Shown here in pieces: positions 47,001-56,045 of a stretch of 64,000 nt of DNA. The notes under the pieces are model-generated. The model did no database searches and was not told the origin of the DNA. It was given only the letters and a program-made list of their open reading frames with translations. Positions within the stretch are counted from its first letter, which is position 1, and every line of letters starts with the position of its first letter. The translations under genes were made by a program, and so were the position numbers. The DNA comes from Azospirillum doebereinerae (GTDB lineage Bacteria; Pseudomonadota; Alphaproteobacteria; Azospirillales; Azospirillaceae). The stretch lies in NCBI RefSeq assembly GCF_003989665.1, contig NZ_RZIJ01000002.1, positions 248,001-312,000 on the forward strand. The letters are read 5' to 3'.

Positions 47001-47243
47001 ATGAAGGCGAAGGTTCACGTCACCCTGAAGCGCGGCGTTCTCGACCCCCAGGGCAAGGCCATCGCGCACGCGCTGCACACGCTCGGCTTCGAGGGCGTCG
47101 AAGACGTCCGCGCCGGCAAGGTGATCGAGCTGACGCTCGCCAGCACCGACGAGGCGGCGGCCCGCAAGGAAGTCGAGGCGATGTGCGGCAAGCTGCTCGC
47201 CAACACCGTGATCGAGGACTACGCCATCGAGCTGGTCGCCTGA
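47001..47243 (+). CDS. purS: FGAM synthase subunit PurS
   Basis: An 80-residue subunit of the three-part phosphoribosylformylglycinamidine synthase, which couples PurQ glutaminase to PurL. It begins MKAKVHVTLKRGVLDPQGKA and has LHTLGFEGVEDVRAGKVIEL in the family order. It is 50 nt after purC. Small-type PurL needs it, which fits the short PurL here. Confidence 0.96.
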   Translation: MKAKVHVTLKRGVLDPQGKAIAHALHTLGFEGVEDVRAGKVIELTLASTDEAAARKEVEAMCGKLLANTVIEDYAIELVA

Positions 47244-47281
47244 TCCGGGCGCCCGGTTGGTGAGTTTTCACCGCGAAGCGC

Positions 47282-47374
47282 CGTAAGGCACGACGACCGT
47301 TCCGAAGACCGCCGACCGGCACCACGCCGGCCGGACGCGCGCTTCGGAACGGTCGTCGTGCCTTACGTCTTTTT
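47282..47374 (+). terminator. 26-bp perfect inverted repeat with T run
   Basis: Arms at 47282-47307 and 47342-47367 are exact reverse complements, separated by 34 nt that themselves contain a GGC/GCC hairpin. TTTTT follows the right arm (47370-47374). It looks like an unusually long Rho-independent terminator for purC-purS, or a paired insertion relic. Confidence 0.7.
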
Positions 47375-47402
47375 GGTGCCCGTCTCTCTGGTGCCTTGCC
47401 CC

Positions 47403-48017
47403 ATGTCGATCGACCATCTGACCGCCATCGACCCCATCTTCGCCGAATGCCTGCGCGTCGGCGGGGCCACGGTGCGCGACTTCTCGCGGCCCGGCGGCTT
47501 TCCCGGCCTGCTGCGCATGGTGATGGAGCAGCAGCTTTCCACACGGGTCGCCCTGGTCTTGTGGGAGAAGCTGCGGCTGCGGCTCGACGGCGCGGTCACG
47601 CCGGAGACCATCCTGGCGCTGGATGACGAGACGCTGCGGGCCTGCGGTTTCTCCCGCCAGAAGATCGGCTACGCGCGCGGTCTGGCGGAGACGGTGGCGG
47701 ACGGGCGGCTCGATTTCGACGCCATCCACGCCCTGCCCGACGAGGAGGCCATCGCGCGGCTCGTCGCCCTGAAAGGAATTGGCCGCTGGACCGCCGAGGT
47801 CTACCTGATGGCGGCGCTCGACCGGCCCGACATCTGGCCCATCGGCGATCTGGCGATCCAACTGGGCGTGCAGCGGCTGAAGGGCTGGGCGGACAAGCCG
47901 ACGCCCGCGCAGTTGATGGCGGTCGCCGAACCCTGGCGACCCCACCGCACGACCGCCGCCCGGCTGGTCTGGCATCATTACGTCGCCCTGCAGGACCAAG
48001 CCCGGAGCGCCCAATGA
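47403..48017 (+). CDS. DNA-3-methyladenine glycosylase (AlkA/HhH type)
   Basis: A 204-residue helix-hairpin-helix glycosylase. MVMEQQLSTRVALVLWEKL is typical of the AlkA-like N-domain, LKGIGRWTAEVYLMAALDRPDIWPIGDLAIQ carries the HhH motif and the conserved catalytic Asp of the family. It should excise alkylated bases. The ATG at 47403 was preferred over the upstream GTG, which lies in the inverted-repeat arm. It overlaps the next gene by 4 nt (ATGA). Confidence 0.93.
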   Translation: MSIDHLTAIDPIFAECLRVGGATVRDFSRPGGFPGLLRMVMEQQLSTRVALVLWEKLRLRLDGAVTPETILALDDETLRACGFSRQKIGYARGLAETVADGRLDFDAIHALPDEEAIARLVALKGIGRWTAEVYLMAALDRPDIWPIGDLAIQLGVQRLKGWADKPTPAQLMAVAEPWRPHRTTAARLVWHHYVALQDQARSAQ

Positions 48018-48703
48018 TCGACCTCGAGATTTCCGCCGTCCTGCTCGGCAAGGCTGCGCCCTTCGGTCCGCCCGGCCGGACCAGCGCGATCCACAAGATC
48101 CCGGTCGACGGCCCGCGCGCCGTCGGGCCGAACGGCTTCCTCGACGACGAGCAGGCCGACCGCCGGGTCCATGGCGGGCCGGACAAGGCGATCCACCACT
48201 ACCCGATGGACCACGGCGCCGCGTGGCGGGCCGATCTGGGTGACGATGTTCCGTTCCTGGGCACGCCGGGCGCCTTCGGGGAAAACCTGTCGACCACCGG
48301 GATCACCGAGGCCGACATCTGCCTGGGCGACCGGCTGCGCGCCGGCACCGCCCTGCTGGAGGTGGCGTCGGGCCGCCAGCCCTGCTGGAAGCTGAACCAC
48401 CGCTTCGGCGTGCCGGACATGGCCAAGCGCGTGCAGAACACCGCCCGCACCGGCTGGTACTACCGCGTGATCGAGGACGGCGCCATCGGTTCCGGCGACC
48501 GGCTGACCCTGGTGGACCGCCCCTGCCCCGGCTGGCCGCTCATCCGGCTGCTTCGGGTGCTCTACGTCGACACGATGGACCGCGCGGCACTGGCCGAGAT
48601 GGCGGCGTTGCCGGCCCTGGCGCAGAGCTGGCGGGTTCTGGCCGAACGGCGGCTGGAGCGGAGCGCCGTCGAGGATTGGTCCGGGCGGCTGAACGGCGGC
48701 TGA
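48014..48703 (+). CDS. MOSC domain-containing protein (YiiM-like)
   Basis: A 229-residue protein of the MOSC family (molybdenum-cofactor sulfurase C-terminal fold), similar to YiiM. HGGPDKAIHHYPMDH near residue 55, GAFGENLSTTGI near 92 and GRQPCWKLNHRF (Cys near 123) are the diagnostic segments. The family handles sulfur transfer and N-hydroxylated compounds; the substrate is not known. It is coupled to the DNA glycosylase gene by a 4-nt overlap. Confidence 0.9.
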   Translation: MIDLEISAVLLGKAAPFGPPGRTSAIHKIPVDGPRAVGPNGFLDDEQADRRVHGGPDKAIHHYPMDHGAAWRADLGDDVPFLGTPGAFGENLSTTGITEADICLGDRLRAGTALLEVASGRQPCWKLNHRFGVPDMAKRVQNTARTGWYYRVIEDGAIGSGDRLTLVDRPCPGWPLIRLLRVLYVDTMDRAALAEMAALPALAQSWRVLAERRLERSAVEDWSGRLNGG

Positions 48704-48718
48704 GCAGCAGCGTCTGGC

Positions 48719-48828
48719 ACCCTCCCCGGCCCTCCCCCGCTTTGCGGGAGAGAAAGACAGGAGCTTTGCCGGCCTTCAGCGGCAGTCCCCTCTCCCGCAA
48801 AGCGGGGGAGGGTTAGGGAGGGGGCAAG
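48719..48828. repeat. Dispersed double-hairpin repeat, copy 3
   Basis: Matches the copies at 11302 and 28668: CCTCCCCGGCCCTCCCCCGC with a GCGGGAGAG partner, a GCTTTGCCGGCCTTCAGCGG middle, and a closing CCCTCTCCCGCAAAGCGGGG hairpin followed by GGGAGGGGGC. It lies upstream of amt and inside the region that splits the purine genes. Confidence 0.75.
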
Positions 48829-48861
48829 GCGCCGCACTCCCCGCCCACGCTTTCATCATCC

Positions 48862-48876
48862 TGGCACTCTTCTTGC
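48862..48876 (+). promoter_or_regulatory. Sigma-54 (-24/-12) promoter of amt
   Basis: CTGGCAC-TCTTC-TTGC: the GG and GC dinucleotides are 10 nt apart, as in the sigma-54 consensus (TGGCAC-N5-TTGC). It points at the ammonium transporter 155 nt downstream, as expected for NtrC control. No clear NtrC upstream sites were identified. Confidence 0.8.
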
Positions 48877-48977
48877 GCATCGAACGGGCAACCTTCCAAG
48901 GTTCCGCCCGCCTTTTGCGCTGTTCCCAAGCCCCCTGCTCATCCCCGCGGCAATTCCCCGCTTGCGCCCACCCGCCC

Positions 48978-49010
48978 AATCTGATAGCAGATTGCCTCTA
49001 ATTTAGGCAA
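48978..49010 (+). promoter_or_regulatory. Two overlapping dyads before amt
   Basis: AATCTG-ATAG-CAGATT (48978-48993) and TTGCCT-N7-AGGCAA (48992-49010) are perfect short palindromes that share two bases, in an AT-rich patch 20 nt before the amt start. They could be regulator sites or an RNA hairpin that occludes the start. Confidence 0.5.
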
Positions 49011-49030
49011 ATTGCTGAAAGTTTGCGCAG

Positions 49031-50269
49031 ATGGATGCGGCCAAGACGGGTGGCGACGTTCTTTTCGTCCTGATCGGTGCGGTGATGGTGCTGGCGATGC
49101 ACGGCGGCTTCGCCCTGCTGGAGGTCGGGACGGTCCGGCGCAAGAACCAGGTCAACGCGCTGGTGAAGATCCTCTCCGACTTCGCCATGTCCACGCTGGC
49201 CTATTTCCTGATTGGATACACCGTGGCCTATGGCGTGGACTTCTTCGCCAGCGCCCACGCGCTGACCGGCAAGGGCGCCCCCAATTCCGCTGGCGGCTTC
49301 GCCGCCCACGGCTACGATCTGGTGAAGTTCTTCTTCCTAGCGACCTTCGCCGCCGCCGTGCCGGCCATCGTGTCGGGCGGCATCGCCGAGCGCGCCAAGT
49401 TCTGGCCGCAGATGGGCGCCACCGTCGCGCTGATCGGGCTGTTCTACCCGCTGCTGGAGGGCAGTGTCTGGGGCACCCGCTTCGGGTTGCAGGCCTGGAT
49501 GGCGGAGAGCTTCGGCCAGCCCTTCCACGATTTCGCCGGGTCGGTGGTCGTCCACGCCTTCGGCGGCTGGGTGGCGCTGGGCGCGGTGCTGCATCTGGGC
49601 AACCGGCGCGGCCGCTACCGGGCCAACGGCTCGCTGGTCGCCATACCGCCGTCGAACATTCCCTTCCTGGCGCTGGGCGCCTGGGTGCTCTGCGTCGGCT
49701 GGTTCGGCTTCAACGTGATGAGCGCGCAGACGCTTGACGGCGCCTCCGGGCTGGTCGCCATCAACTCGCTGATGGCGATGGTCGGCGGCATCCTCGCCTC
49801 GCTGCTGATCAGCCGCACCGATCCCGGCTTCGTCCACAACGGCGCGCTGGCCGGTCTGGTCGCGGTCTGCGCCGGGTCGGACGTCATGCACCCGCTGGGC
49901 GCGCTGGCGACCGGTGGCATCGCCGGGCTGCTGTTCGTCTGGGCCTTCAACAAGTGCCAGATCGACTGGAAGATCGACGACGTGCTGGGCGTCTGGCCGC
50001 TGCACGGCCTGTGCGGGCTGGCCGGCGGGCTGCTGGCCGGAGTCTTCGGGCAGGAGGCGCTGGGCGGCCTGGGCGGCGTGTCGCTGGCGAGTCAGACTCT
50101 CGGCACGCTGGGCGGCGCCGGCTTCGGTCTGGCCTCCGGTCTCGCGGTCTACGGGCTGCTGAAGGCGGTGGTCGGCATCCGCCTGGACCCGGAGCAGGAG
50201 TACAAGGGCGCCGACCTGTCGTTGCACCGCATCACCGCCTACCCGGAAGAGGACGCGCCGGGCGCGTAA
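49031..50269 (+). CDS. amt: Ammonium transporter, Amt family
   Basis: A 412-residue inner-membrane ammonium channel with 11 helices. The twin-His pair is visible in FAGSVVVHAFGGW (near residue 178) and PLHGLCGLAGG (near 325), and the Phe/Gly gate region in FFLATFAAAVPAIVSGGIAER near 110. It lacks an N-terminal signal. The twin-His pore and the sigma-54 promoter argue for use under nitrogen limitation. No glnK is next to it. It lies inside the purine cluster. Confidence 0.96.
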   Translation: MDAAKTGGDVLFVLIGAVMVLAMHGGFALLEVGTVRRKNQVNALVKILSDFAMSTLAYFLIGYTVAYGVDFFASAHALTGKGAPNSAGGFAAHGYDLVKFFFLATFAAAVPAIVSGGIAERAKFWPQMGATVALIGLFYPLLEGSVWGTRFGLQAWMAESFGQPFHDFAGSVVVHAFGGWVALGAVLHLGNRRGRYRANGSLVAIPPSNIPFLALGAWVLCVGWFGFNVMSAQTLDGASGLVAINSLMAMVGGILASLLISRTDPGFVHNGALAGLVAVCAGSDVMHPLGALATGGIAGLLFVWAFNKCQIDWKIDDVLGVWPLHGLCGLAGGLLAGVFGQEALGGLGGVSLASQTLGTLGGAGFGLASGLAVYGLLKAVVGIRLDPEQEYKGADLSLHRITAYPEEDAPGA

Positions 50270-50369
50270 ACCAGCGTTGCGCAGGCCCGCCGCCCTTGCT
50301 TCTGGCCGGCGGCGGCCTTAGTGTCCGGCCCGAACAACTCCCCCCACGACGCCGGATTTTGACCGCCCC

Positions 50370-51059
50370 ATGAAGGCCGCGATCGTCGTTTTCCCCGGCT
50401 CCAACCGCGAACGCGACGCCGTCGCCGCGCTGGAGGCCGCCAGCGGAACCAAGCCGCATCTGGTCTGGCACCGCGACACCGAACTGCCCAAGGTCGATCT
50501 GATCGTCGTGCCGGGCGGTTTCTCCTATGGCGATTACCTGCGCTCCGGCGCCATGGCGGCGCATTCGCCGATCATGCGCGAGGTCAAGGCGCGGGCCGAC
50601 CAGGGCGTGCGGGTGCTCGGCATCTGCAACGGCTTCCAGATCATCACCGAGGCCGGGCTGCTGCCGGGCGCGCTGATGCGCAACGGCGGGCTGAAGTTCG
50701 TCTGCCGCGTCCAGCATCTTCGGGTCGAGAACACCGACAGCCCCTTCACGGCGAAATACGCCAAGGGGCAGATCGTGCGCTACCCGGTCGCCCATGGCGA
50801 CGGCAATTTCTGGACCGACGCCGAGACGGTCAAGCGGCTGGACGGCGAGGGTCGGGTGGCCTTCCGCTACGTCGCCGACGACGCGCGCGCCGACCCGCGC
50901 GGCAACCCGAACCATTCGGTGTCCGACATTGCCGGCATCTTCAACGCCAAGCGCACCGTGCTGGGCCTGATGCCGCACCCGGAAGACGCGGTGGAGGGCC
51001 TGCACGGCAACACCGACGGCAAACCCATGTTCGATGGTCTGGTGGAGGCCCTGTCGTGA
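50370..51059 (+). CDS. purQ: FGAM synthase glutaminase subunit PurQ
   Basis: A 229-residue class I glutamine amidotransferase. The catalytic Cys lies in [22 protein letters not shown] near residue 86, and the His-Glu pair in [12 protein letters not shown] near 195. It supplies ammonia to PurL. The stop codon overlaps the purL start by 4 nt (GTGA), which fixes their ratio. Confidence 0.97.
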   Translation: MKAAIVVFPGSNRERDAVAALEAASGTKPHLVWHRDTELPKVDLIVVPGGFSYGDYLRSGAMAAHSPIMREVKARADQGVRVLGICNGFQIITEAGLLPGALMRNGGLKFVCRVQHLRVENTDSPFTAKYAKGQIVRYPVAHGDGNFWTDAETVKRLDGEGRVAFRYVADDARADPRGNPNHSVSDIAGIFNAKRTVLGLMPHPEDAVEGLHGNTDGKPMFDGLVEALS

Positions 51060-53293
51060 GCGCCGAAGCGACCCGCGCCCAAGAGCGCCCCGTCACCCTG
51101 GAACTGGCCCGCGAGTTCGGCCTGTCCGAGGCGGAATACAAGAACGCCCTCGACATCATGGGCCGTCTGCCGACCTTCACCGAGATGGGCATCATCTCGG
51201 TCATGTGGTCGGAGCATTGCTCCTACAAGTCGTCCAAGCTGTGGCTGAAGACGCTGCCGACCACCGGCCCGCAGGTCATCTGCGGCCCTGGCGAGAACGC
51301 CGGCGTCGTCGACATCGGGGATGGCGACACCGTCATCTTCAAGATGGAGAGCCACAACCACCCGTCCTACATCGAGCCCTACCAGGGCGCGGCGACCGGT
51401 GTCGGCGGCATCCTGCGCGACGTGTTCACGATGGGCGCCCGGCCCATCGCCAACCTGAACGCGCTGCGCTTCGGCTCGCCCGACCACCCGAAGACCCGGC
51501 ATCTGGTGTCCGGCGTCGTGTCGGGCATCGGCGGCTACGGCAACTGCGTCGGCGTCCCCACCGTGGGCGGCGAGACCAACTTTCACGCCGCCTACAACGG
51601 CAACATCCTGGTCAACGCGATGACCGTGGGCGTCGCCAAGGCCGACAAGATCTTCTATTCGGCCGCCGCCGGCATCGGTAACCCGGTCGTCTACGTCGGC
51701 TCCAAGACCGGCCGCGACGGCATCCACGGGGCCACCATGGCCTCGGCCGAGTTCACCGAGGATTCGGAGGAGAAGCGCCCGACCGTGCAGGTCGGCGACC
51801 CCTTCACCGAGAAGCTGCTGATCGAAGCCTGCCTGGAATTGATGGAGACCGACGCCATCGTCGCCATCCAGGACATGGGCGCCGCCGGGCTGACCTCCTC
51901 CTCGGTCGAGATGGCCGGCAAGGGCGGTCTGGGCATCGAGCTGACGCTCGACACCCTGCCGATGCGCGAAGAGGCGATGACGCCCTACGAGATCATGCTC
52001 TCCGAAAGCCAGGAGCGCATGCTGATCATCCTGAAGCCCGGCCGCGAGGAGGTGGCGAAGGCCATCTTCGACAAGTGGGAGCTGGACTTCGCCGTCATCG
52101 GCCACCTGACCGACACCGGCAACCTCGTCATCAAGATGTACGGCGAGACCTGGTGCGACATGCCGATCGCCCCGGTGTCCAACGCCGCGCCGGAATACGA
52201 CCGCCCGTGGGAGCCGACCCCGGCCGCCGCCCCAGTGCCCGACAGCGTGTTCGACGGCTACTCGGCCTCGCTTGGCGACACGCTGACCAAGCTGTTCGCC
52301 TGCCCCGACCTCGCCTCCAAGCGCTGGATCTGGGAGCAGTACGACAGCCTCGTCGGCGGTGACACCCGCTTCATGTCGGGTCAGGCCGACGCGGCGGTCG
52401 TCCGCGTGCCGGGCCAGACCAAGGCGGTGGCGATCACCACCGACTGCACGCCGCGCTACTGCCTCGCCGACCCGGTCCAGGGCGGCCGCCAGGCGGTGGC
52501 CGAGGCGTGGCGCAATCTGTCGGCGGTGGGCGCGCTGCCGCTCGCCATCACCGACAACATGAACTTCGGCAATCCTGAGAAGCCGCGCATCATGGGTCAG
52601 TTCGTCGGCGCCGTCCAAGGCATCGCCGACGCCTGCAAGGCGCTGGACTTCCCGGTCGTGTCGGGCAACGTCTCGCTCTACAACGAGACCAACGGCGAGG
52701 CGATCCTCCCCACCCCGGCCATCGGCGGCGTCGGCACCTTGCCGGACGCGATGATCGCGGTGGACATCGCCTTCAAGGCCGAGGGCGACGTGATCCTCGG
52801 CATCGGCGACACGGCCAATTCCAAGGGCGGCCACATCGGCCAGTCGCTGTTCCTGCGCGAGATCCTCGGCCGCGAGGAAGGCCCGCCCCCGCCGGTCGAT
52901 CTGGCGGTGGAGCGTCGCAACGGCGATTTCGTGCGCGGCCTGATCCGCGAGGGTCTGGTGGTGTCGAGCCACGACGTGGCCGACGGCGGCCTGATCGTCA
53001 CCATCGCCGAGATGGCGTTGGCCGGCGGCATCGGCGCCCATCTGACCGGGCTGGACGGCGCGCACCTGCGCGCGCTGTTCGGCGAGGACCAAGCCCGCTA
53101 CGTGCTGGCGGTCCGTCCGGACGCGGCGGCCTCGGTGCAGGAGAAGGCGAAGGCGGCCGGCGTGCCGGTGACGGTGCTGGGCGAGACGCGCGGCGTCTCC
53201 CTGTCGGACCGCAACGGCGACATCGTTTCTCTGAAGCGCCTGAAGGACGTCAACGAGAGCTGGCTGCCCAACTACATGTCGGCGGAGTTGTAA
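51056..53293 (+). CDS. purL: FGAM synthase small-type PurL
   Basis: The 745-residue synthetase subunit that turns FGAR to FGAM with ATP. The short form, without the fused glutaminase of enteric PurL, fits with separate PurS and Pur[14 protein letters not shown] near residue 52, [26 protein letters not shown] near 95 and GPPPPVDL with the ATP-grasp-like C-half ([32 protein letters not shown]) are evident. It starts at a GTG coupled to purQ. Confidence 0.97.
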   Translation: MSAEATRAQERPVTLELAREFGLSEAEYKNALDIMGRLPTFTEMGIISVMWSEHCSYKSSKLWLKTLPTTGPQVICGPGENAGVVDIGDGDTVIFKMESHNHPSYIEPYQGAATGVGGILRDVFTMGARPIANLNALRFGSPDHPKTRHLVSGVVSGIGGYGNCVGVPTVGGETNFHAAYNGNILVNAMTVGVAKADKIFYSAAAGIGNPVVYVGSKTGRDGIHGATMASAEFTEDSEEKRPTVQVGDPFTEKLLIEACLELMETDAIVAIQDMGAAGLTSSSVEMAGKGGLGIELTLDTLPMREEAMTPYEIMLSESQERMLIILKPGREEVAKAIFDKWELDFAVIGHLTDTGNLVIKMYGETWCDMPIAPVSNAAPEYDRPWEPTPAAAPVPDSVFDGYSASLGDTLTKLFACPDLASKRWIWEQYDSLVGGDTRFMSGQADAAVVRVPGQTKAVAITTDCTPRYCLADPVQGGRQAVAEAWRNLSAVGALPLAITDNMNFGNPEKPRIMGQFVGAVQGIADACKALDFPVVSGNVSLYNETNGEAILPTPAIGGVGTLPDAMIAVDIAFKAEGDVILGIGDTANSKGGHIGQSLFLREILGREEGPPPPVDLAVERRNGDFVRGLIREGLVVSSHDVADGGLIVTIAEMALAGGIGAHLTGLDGAHLRALFGEDQARYVLAVRPDAAASVQEKAKAAGVPVTVLGETRGVSLSDRNGDIVSLKRLKDVNESWLPNYMSAEL

Positions 53294-53318
53294 GCCCACC
53301 GGCGATCGAAGCCCTCGC

Positions 53319-53361
53319 AGGCCGTCACGCCCGTGCCATGCACGGGCGTGACGGCCTTTTT
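53319..53361 (+). terminator. Strong intrinsic terminator after purL
   Basis: Perfect 18-bp stem (arms 53319-53336 and 53340-53357, loop CAT) followed by five T at 53357-53361. It ends the purQ-purL transcript and separates it from bolA-grxD. Confidence 0.9.
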
Positions 53362-53488
53362 ACGGCGCGCAGAACTGCCAAGCCGTGGAAAACCTGCACG
53401 GGCAGGTGACAAACACCGAGCGCGACCCTACTCTATTGCCCATGAATGGCCCGGGCGGGGCAGACCCCGAACAGAGCGAGGACACCCC

Positions 53489-53728
53489 ATGGCGATGGAA
53501 GCCGCCACGATCGAACAACTCATCAAGGAAGGCATCCCGGATGCGGCGGTCGAGATCGCCGATCTGCGCGGCGACGGCGACCATTACGCGGCGCTCGTCA
53601 CCTCGGCCGCCTTCAAGGGCAAAAGCCGGGTGCAGCAGCACCAGATGGTCTACGCGGCGCTTCAGGGAAGGATGGGCGGCGAACTGCACGCCCTGGCCCT
53701 GACCACCGCCGTTCCGGAAAACGCCTAA
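53489..53728 (+). CDS. bolA: BolA family protein
   Basis: A 79-residue BolA-like protein starting MAMEAATIEQLIKEGIPDA. The family's DLRGDGDHYAALVTSAAF and GKSRVQQHQMVYAAL segments (conserved His and Arg) are present. BolA proteins pair with monothiol glutaredoxins in iron-sulfur cluster handling, and grxD follows 82 nt downstream. A GAGG site precedes the ATG. Confidence 0.95.
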   Translation: MAMEAATIEQLIKEGIPDAAVEIADLRGDGDHYAALVTSAAFKGKSRVQQHQMVYAALQGRMGGELHALALTTAVPENA

Positions 53729-53809
53729 AACACCACGAGACAAGCGCCCGAAGCCTTGCACAAGGCCCGTCGCGCCGTCGTCGGCATCATCCAGAGAGGG
53801 TTTGAAGTC

Positions 53810-54151
<342 letters not shown>

Positions 54152-54190
54152 TCGTGCCTCCCGTTCCGGGACAGCGACAAGACTTTGGCG

Positions 54191-54216
54191 AAAGCCCCGC
54201 TCCGGCGGGGCTTTTT
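54191..54216 (+). terminator. Intrinsic terminator after grxD
   Basis: AGCCCCGC pairs with GCGGGGCT around a TCCG loop, followed by TTTT. It lies 40 nt after the grxD stop codon. Confidence 0.85.
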
Positions 54217-54311
54217 GCTGTCCGCCCACGAGAGCGCATGACGGTCACGCAGCCCGGCCATGAGGTGCGCCCGGCTGCCGGGCTGCCTGAATTGTGTGCT
54301 ACACGGACCAC

Positions 54312-55235
54312 ATGGCACACTCCCCCTCCGCAACGGCGGCCGAAACCACAACGACGGGCGCCTTCACGGCGGCGGTCGCCTCCTTCCTGCTGTGGGGACT
54401 GGTCAACCCGATCTACTTCAAGCTGCTGAACGGCATCGGCGCGGTGGAGATCGTCGCTCACCGCATCCTGTGGACCGTCGTGCTGGTCGGCGCCGCCGTG
54501 CTGGTCCTGAAGGGACCGGCGGCCGTCGTCGCCGCCGTGGGCGGGTGGAAGCGGCTCGGCATCTTTGTCGTCACCACTCTGCTGGTCACGGCCAACTGGA
54601 CCACCTTCATCTGGGCGATCGTCAACAACCGGCTGGTCGAGTCGAGCCTGGGCTACTACATCAACCCGCTGGTCAGCGTGCTGCTGGGCGTGGTGTTCCT
54701 GGGCGAGCGGCTGAACCGCCGGCAGGGCGCCGCCGTGGCCATCGCGGCGCTGGGCGTGGCCTCGCTGGTGGTGTCGCACGGCTCGGTGCCGTGGGTGGCG
54801 CTGGTGCTCGCCTCGTCCTTCGGCGTCTACGCGCTGGTCCGCAAGAAGGCCGCCATCGATCCGGTGATCGGGCTGCTGGTGGAAACGCTGCTGCTGATCC
54901 CGGCGGTGCTGGTTTACCTGCTGTGGCTGGGGTCGCAAGGCTCCTTCGGCCATGATGTGGGCGGCAGCCTGCTGCTGGTGTTGGCCGGGCCGATGACCGC
55001 CGTGCCGCTGGTGCTGTTCATGGTCGGCGCCGCCAAGTTGAAGCTGACCACCATGGGGCTGCTGCAATACATCGTGCCGACCGGCCAGTTGCTGCTGGGC
55101 GTGCTGGTCTACGGCGAGGCGTTCACCGCTGCCCACGGCATCGCCTTCGCCTGCATCTGGGTGGCGTTGCTGGTGTTCTCGGCCGACGCCTTCACCACCC
55201 ACCGCGCCGCCCGCGCGGCCGCTGCCGCCGAGTAG
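54312..55235 (+). CDS. rarD: RarD/EamA-type transporter
   Basis: A 307-residue inner-membrane protein with about ten helices of the EamA (drug/metabolite) superfamily, RarD type: FLLWGLVNPIYFKLLNGIGAVEIVAHRILWTVV near the N-terminus, ANWTTFIWAIVNNRLVESSLGYYINPLVSVLLG near 105, then YIVPTGQLLLGVLVYGE near 250. RarD proteins are annotated as chloramphenicol-sensitivity permeases; the substrate is not known. The ATG at 54312 was chosen over a GTG six codons earlier. Confidence 0.93.
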   Translation: MAHSPSATAAETTTTGAFTAAVASFLLWGLVNPIYFKLLNGIGAVEIVAHRILWTVVLVGAAVLVLKGPAAVVAAVGGWKRLGIFVVTTLLVTANWTTFIWAIVNNRLVESSLGYYINPLVSVLLGVVFLGERLNRRQGAAVAIAALGVASLVVSHGSVPWVALVLASSFGVYALVRKKAAIDPVIGLLVETLLLIPAVLVYLLWLGSQGSFGHDVGGSLLLVLAGPMTAVPLVLFMVGAAKLKLTTMGLLQYIVPTGQLLLGVLVYGEAFTAAHGIAFACIWVALLVFSADAFTTHRAARAAAAAE

Positions 55236-55257
55236 ATACCGCCGCCCCTGTCCGGGC

Positions 55258-55902
55258 TCAGCTTCGCGGCGTCAGGCCGTGGGCGATGGTGTGGGCCAGC
55301 GTACCGACCACGGCGCAGACCCGCTCCCCGTCGCGCCCGAACACCACCTGATCGAGGAAGCCCAGCCCGAAGCTGAGCGTCGCGATGCCAGCCGCCACGT
55401 TGGCGAGGTCGGCGTCGGCGGCGATGGCGCCGCGCGCGCGGAACGACTCCAGCCGCTTGAGCAGACAGGGAATCCGACTTTCCGACAGGGTGCGCGCCAT
55501 CTCGTCGGCGATGGCCGTGTCGACCAGCGCGCGCGCCAGCACCACCCGCGTGAAGTCTCGGCACTGCCAGCTGTGCTTGAGCTGCGCGTGCAGGAAGTGG
55601 GCGAGGTCGGTTTCCAGATCGTCGGCCGGCGGCGGCAGCGCGCAGCCGCCGGTCTCCTCGCGCCAATAGCGTTCGACCACCGCCAGCAGCAGCCCGCTCT
55701 TGCCGGAGAAGTAGCGCTGGATCAGCTGTTCGTTCACGCCGGCCCGCCCGGCGATCTCGCGAGTCGTCGCCGCGTCGAAGCCGCGCTCCGCGAACACCAT
55801 CTTCGCCGCGTCCAGCAAGGCGCCCTTCGTGGCCTCGCGGTCGCGCTTGCGGTTGCCGGTGTCGCCGCAGCAGGGATTGGCGGTCGATTCACACTCGTCC
55901 AA
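55258..55902 (-). CDS. TetR/AcrR family repressor
   Basis: A 214-residue TetR regulator. The N-terminal helix-turn-helix (about 20-65) reads ATKGALLDAAKMVFAERGFDAATTREIAGRAGVNEQLIQRYF; the rest is a helical ligand/dimer domain. A TTG at 55902 was chosen: a GGAGGA site lies about 9 nt before it, and no other Met or valine start fits. It is divergent from the old-yellow-enzyme gene, with two operator-like palindromes between them, so it probably represses both. Confidence 0.9.
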   Translation of the reverse strand: MDECESTANPCCGDTGNRKRDREATKGALLDAAKMVFAERGFDAATTREIAGRAGVNEQLIQRYFSGKSGLLLAVVERYWREETGGCALPPPADDLETDLAHFLHAQLKHSWQCRDFTRVVLARALVDTAIADEMARTLSESRIPCLLKRLESFRARGAIAADADLANVAAGIATLSFGLGFLDQVVFGRDGERVCAVVGTLAHTIAHGLTPRS

Positions 55903-55957
55903 AACAGCGTTCCTCCCAGGGGGACCTTGAGGGGACGGAAGCGTCCCCGGTCTCTTG

Positions 55958-55987
55958 ATAATAAGTATGTGGACGCATACTTGACAA
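55958..55987 (-). promoter_or_regulatory. Promoter of the tetR gene
   Basis: On the minus strand TTGTCA (55987-55982), an 18-nt spacer and TATTAT (55963-55958). The first operator (55965-55980) lies wholly within the spacer, so bound repressor would block this promoter. Confidence 0.6.
55965..55980 (+). promoter_or_regulatory. TetR operator 1
   Basis: GTATGT-GGAC-GCATAC, a 16-bp near-perfect dyad, extended to AAGTATG...CATACTT. It matches operator 2 in both arms except for one base. It lies within the tetR promoter and directly before the TTGACA of the reductase promoter. Confidence 0.7.
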
Positions 55988-56009
55988 GGGGAGCCGGATG
56001 GTTCAAGTA
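55981..56009 (+). promoter_or_regulatory. Promoter of the OYE gene
   Basis: A consensus -35 TTGACA (55981-55986) lies directly after operator 1; a weaker -10-like element (about 56004-56010, CAAGTAT) is 17-18 nt downstream and overlaps the start of operator 2. The sandwich of operators and promoter implies tight repression. Confidence 0.55.
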
Positions 56010-56022
56010 TGTACTCACATAC
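56007..56022 (+). promoter_or_regulatory. TetR operator 2
   Basis: GTATGT-ACTC-ACATAC, a 16-bp perfect dyad. It lies between the reductase promoter and its start codon (24 nt away). Together with operator 1 it defines a shared consensus GTATGT-N4-RCATAC. Confidence 0.75.
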
Positions 56023-56045
56023 ATACAAGAGCGAGCCCGCCCGCC

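Larger units (their letters stand above)
48704..49030. other. Intergenic region upstream of amt
   Basis: About 330 bases: the dispersed repeat (48719-48828), a sigma-54 promoter (48862-48876) and an AT-rich part with two overlapping dyads (48978-48993 and 48992-49010). No open reading frame is credible. This is a control region. Confidence 0.8.

Noticed and set aside
48862..48876. Sigma-54 motif as chance match
   Set aside because: Considered and not accepted as chance: the motif keeps the GG-N10-GC spacing and faces an ammonium transporter, so it was retained as a promoter.
50867..53299. 810-residue minus-strand frame
   Set aside because: Shadow of purL and purQ; Arg/His/Gly-rich, no ribosome binding site, no recognisable domain.
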